NCBI GenBank assembly: GCA_000711775.1
Contig: ARYC01018494.1
Location: 49,137 to 113,136 of the forward strand
Length of the DNA: 64,000 bases
Source of the DNA: Oxytricha trifallax
Taxonomy: Eukaryota > Ciliophora > Spirotrichea > Sporadotrichida > Oxytrichidae
Reading direction: 5' to 3'
Both the position numbers and the translations under genes were made by a program. Positions within the stretch are counted from its first letter, which is position 1; each line of letters starts with the position of its first letter. Shown piece after piece: positions 61,099-64,000 of this stretch. The notes below the pieces were generated by a model that worked only from the letters and a program-made list of their open reading frames with translations, ran no database searches and was not told the origin of the DNA.

Positions 61099-61399
61099 AT
61101 GTATTCAGTATTATTGAAACTAAATATTGAAGCAAAGTAAATTAATTTATGGAGCGGTAAATACTTGAAAGAAACCGAAGATATTTCAGGAGTGATAATA
61201 CAGAAAAGTTGCCAAAGCAATGATAAACATTGCAAAAACTGAATTGTACTTAAGATCGAGAGGAAATCGGAAATCATGGAAATCCACGAGACAAGAAGAA
61301 ACTTGGGAAGTTAAGCAAAATTGCAGAGGCACATAGTCCAAGAGAGTGAACTTGCATATGGGATTGTTGGAAAAGTTTTCAAAGTCAACAAAATTGTGA
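61099..61399 (+). other. Candidate coding segments, two overlapping frames
   Basis: ATG 61099 reads to TGA 61242 (47 aa) with INLWSGKYLKETEDISGVII and KSCQSNDKHCKN. An overlapping frame from ATG 61220 reads to TGA 61399 (59 aa) with AKTELYLRSRGNRKSWK and RVNLHMGLLEKFSKS. G+C is raised and the plus strand is purine rich. The frame switch suggests an intron, an eliminated sequence or decay between the two. Family unknown. Confidence 0.4.
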
Positions 61400-61582
61400 G
61401 CATGATAGAAACGAATCAAGTAAGGGACCCAGAAGACTGAGTGAGTAGTTCTAGCAACGCTGATTTTAAATCAACTAGCCCTAGAACTAGAAGGACAACC
61501 ACTATTTCAGATCTTTGCAAAGGATTTGTTGAACATATAAATGTACTACCTCATGTTTAATCTGGAGATTTGATTTCTTAAA

Positions 61583-61819
61583 ATGGAGATCGGCAGATAT
61601 GGGAAAGCTATAAGTTAAGATGAGGCGATTAGAGAAATGGAGAGGAAGAGTGAGTTAATCTGGCAAGGAGCTGACGATAAAATGGGAACAAGCTCTTTCT
61701 ACTGCAACCTGAAGATTGATAGATGGGACGACTTATTCTAAAGGGAAATCCCAAGAGCACAATTAGAACAAGAACTCATTGATTGTGAAGGGATGTTCAG
61801 CGAGATTACCGAGGGATGA
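61583..61819 (+). CDS. Hypothetical protein or MDS, 78 aa
   Basis: ATG 61583, with an in-frame TGA five codons upstream, to TGA 61817-61819. It reads MEIGRYGKAISQDEAIREM, then ELIWQGADDKMGTSSFYC and IDRWDDLFQREIPRAQLEQ. Clear protein-like composition with TAA as Gln. No domain recognised. It overlaps the next frame by four bases (ATGA). Confidence 0.5.
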
Positions 61820-61986
61820 TAGGCAGTAGAAGTATATTTATCACGAATCAAGCCAAGCCAATCACAGAGAGGAGCGAATATAAGGGAACCAAGTTAAGTA
61901 ACACAAGCAAACCAAGAATGACGAAGCTAATGGTGTACCAAGCGGAATCGACAACGATGAAGAGAGAGAAAGAAATCAAAGGTTGA
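61816..61986 (+). CDS. Hypothetical protein or MDS, 56 aa
   Basis: ATG 61816 overlaps the previous stop as ATGA and reads MIGSRSIFITNQAKPITERS, then KPRMTKLMVYQAESTTMK, to TGA 61984-61986. Basic, protein-like. In a ciliate nucleus a start-stop overlap is unlikely to be functional coupling, so the two frames may be parts of one protein displaced by an indel. Confidence 0.4.
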   Translation: MIGSRSIFITNQAKPITERSEYKGTKLSNTSKPRMTKLMVYQAESTTMKREKEIKG

Positions 61987-62059
61987 TCAAAGAGGCAGAT
62001 AAAAATGAAATGAAGGCAGGGAACTGCAAAGAGATTGACCAAGGGGGGAATCTAGTTCA

Positions 62060-63390
62060 TTCGAGTTATTGTACTTTTTCGTAATTTCTTGAAGCATTTA
62101 TAATTTGCATTTAATTATTTAAAGTATTTTACTATTTTACTACACTACTACTACTAAATTAAATTTTGATGACATAAATACAATCAACATAAAAGTTTCT
62201 TAATTTTTGCCATAATATATATTATATTGACAAATGCAATCTAAATTTTTTATACATAGTTTTATATAACAATATTAAGTTGGAAAAAATGAAATATAGG
62301 GAAATATGAATATAACTAAAAATCAAGAGTGAAGTTATTTATGACAAAGCAATTAAGAAAATTACTGATAATTTGAAAATCAGAATAAACCAACAAACAA
62401 AGATTTTAATGTGGCAAATTAAAACTTTTATCAGATTATTTTACTCTTCGTAATATATACTTAGTATGGAACATATATTGTGATATTTTTCACTTTTATT
62501 CTTATATCAATTAAAATTTTGTTGATATTTTCTTACTTTTGATAAATTCACATGCTCCATATTAACATTATTAAGAGTTTTCACATTTTCCTTTACTTAT
62601 TTATTCTCCCTGACTTTAATTTTATAATAAACATAAAACATAATATATTAATTAAATCTTTGAATAACTATAAGGAATTAATTTTTTAATAATTTGCTGG
62701 ATTTGCTAAAATTGAGTCTTAGACTTTATTAAAATCTTTTTATAAAATATCTTGTATCTTAATATTACAAAAGCAAAGATTTAATCTAAAAATAATAAAT
62801 TCTAACTTAATTTTTAAATTAATAGATTATCTCGTATTTCATTTTTTTAAGGGTCAAATTTATTAATTTATAAAAAATGTAGCATGAGTATTTTGGAAAA
62901 TTTTTATTTTATATTTTATAAATCTCATCTTATTTGATAATTTAATTATATTAATTAATGAAAAATACTTAGAATAGTAAATATAACTATATTTATAGGT
63001 GAAGCCAAGCATCATTGCAACAAGTCATATGCACACACCTTAAATCAAAGCATACCCAGAAAGATCAAGTTCTAAAATTATGTTCTATTAAGAAATATTA
63101 TCCGTAAAATGTGACAAAAGCCAAAAAATAAATATTAATATTTTAAAAATATTTGTTGTGCCTTTTTCATAGATTTAATCAAGTTTTGAATGTTTTATAA
63201 TTGATAAAATCAAAGATCCATGTATAAATTCTTAAATAAACAACAATTTTTAATTAAATAATATTGTTTAATGATTGTAAAATGAAGATTTATAACACTT
63301 TTATCTTTTTATCATTTATTATTATTAAAAGATTTATACTCTTTATAGTATTTCATTTTTTTAAAGAGTAAGATCAAATTTTTGGAAGAT
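62060..63390. other. A+T-rich DNA without recognised genes
   Basis: No gene recognised. A short patch near 62995-63080 has slightly higher G+C. Confidence 0.5.
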
Positions 63391-63393
63391 ATT

Positions 63394-64000
63394 CAAAACC
63401 CCAAAACCCTTTCAGTAGTTTGATTGAGTTTTTGATTGATAAAAGTAGACTATTAGTGCATACTTTATTAGGGTTTTAATAGGTTTATGTAGGGGTTTAA
63501 TGTTTAAATATTAGTAGTTTAAGTGAGTATATGCGAGGTTTTGGGTCAGTTTATGACAGTGAGTATATAGATTTATTGTTTAAGTTGCGATATGGATGTG
63601 ATGAATATAGTGAATAACTCAAGCCTGTTCTGAATTATACTTCTATAGCAAGGCTACTCCATAAATCTCCAGCATCTGTGTGGTCTCACTGTCTATTAGC
63701 ATTGAATTTAAAGAGATAGCATCTTAATTCTAAGCCTAAGAGACCCTTAAAATTTTAGCAGCATCATATTGAATATCTTATTAATGATAAGACTCTTAAA
63801 TACTGGGCTCATTTCTCTCTAGCTTAGAGGCTGTGATGTTTCATCGCCAATTTCCTGAGCTTCACATCTCTGCTTAATCTATAGCGAACATATATAAAAA
63901 GAGTGGGATATCTTACAAGACAGTCAATCGCATTAAGAGAGTGATTGACTTTAATGTTCCATTTTATAAGGATAATTTAAATTATATATTCGATTAAATG
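63394..64000 (+). mobile_element. Third TBE transposon, left end, cut by the window edge
   Basis: Begins CAAAACCCCAAAACCC preceded by ATT (63391-63393), the A-N-T duplication. The subterminal sequence (TTCAGTAGTTTGATT, CATACTTTATTAGGG) matches the remnant ending at 3558 better than the other two TBEs, so it is a distinct subfamily. Only the transposase N-terminal half is in the window. Confidence 0.93.
63531..64000 (+). pseudogene. TBE transposase, N-terminal part, one frameshift
   Basis: ATG 63531 begins MRGFGSVYDSEYIDLLFKL, homologous to the start in the 38-kb copy. It continues PVLNYTSIARLLHKSPAS and KTLKYWAHFSLAQR, then a 1-nt deletion near 63831, then AVMFHRQFPELHISAQSIAN and IKRVIDFNVPFYK. 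It ends at the window edge before the first catalytic Asp. Apart from this frameshift no stop is seen. Confidence 0.88.

Noticed and set aside
61074..62042. Hydrophobic minus-strand ORFs
   Set aside because: They are complements of purine-rich plus-strand coding-like sequence; pyrimidine-rich shadows read as Phe/Leu/Ser-rich proteins.
1..64000. Bacterial or Euplotes-type origin
   Set aside because: TAA and TAG are read as Gln within conserved TBE, LINE and transposase motifs, while TGA ends the ORFs. Euplotes reads TGA as Cys and stops at TAA/TAG, and bacteria would not show this code.
1..64000. CRISPR arrays, rRNA or tRNA genes
   Set aside because: No regular short repeat-spacer pattern, no rRNA core sequence and no complete tRNA cloverleaf was seen on either strand.

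Overview
The window looks like germline (micronuclear) DNA of a spirotrich ciliate of the Oxytricha/Sterkiella/Stylonychia type. Two things support this. First, every recognisable protein reads through TAA and TAG as glutamine and ends only at TGA. Second, there are several copies of a transposon whose ends are C4A4C4A4 telomere-like repeats flanked by 3-bp A-N-T target duplications, the hallmark of TBE elements. Standard-code ORFs are therefore chopped up. Because only TGA terminates and the DNA is extremely A+T rich, ORF length alone is weak evidence of coding here. I relied on family motifs, composition islands, protein-like sequence and copy-to-copy conservation.

Layout. 1-2335 is A+T-rich non-genic DNA. 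2336-9518 is a mobile-element landing zone: a 795-bp palindrome, a 5'-truncated TBE (3131-3558), a nearly full-length decayed TBE (3777-7722) and a LINE-type insertion with an unbroken 509-aa ORF (about 7830-9507). 9519-38264 is an A+T desert. It is broken by a 499-bp inverted-repeat element (12885-13383), a G+C-rich island (15690-16260), a small candidate coding patch (about 21290) and a 1-kb palindrome with a G+C-rich, intron-bearing gene-like core (22816-23840). An approximately 80-bp motif recurs six times in the same orientation across 2-34 kb. 38265-42373 is a second full-length TBE with nearly identical 85-bp inverted ends and an ATT target duplication. 42400-62060 alternates A+T-rich spacers with short islands of higher G+C, many reading as plausible protein. 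These are best explained as macronuclear-destined segments (MDSs) or germline-limited genes. Inside this part, at 56128-57706, sits a DNA transposon with 300-bp G+C-rich inverted repeats, a 9-bp target duplication and a transposase of the IS1595/Merlin type. A third TBE starts at 63394 and runs off the window.

The TBEs share one architecture: a DD34E transposase on the + strand, a convergent ORF ('22 kDa') ending a few bases away, then a divergent zinc-finger/protein-kinase ORF ('57 kDa') across a repeat-rich intergenic region. All copies carry frameshifts or in-frame TGA codons. No tRNA, rRNA or CRISPR array was recognised. Assigning MDS boundaries needs the matching macronuclear genome.
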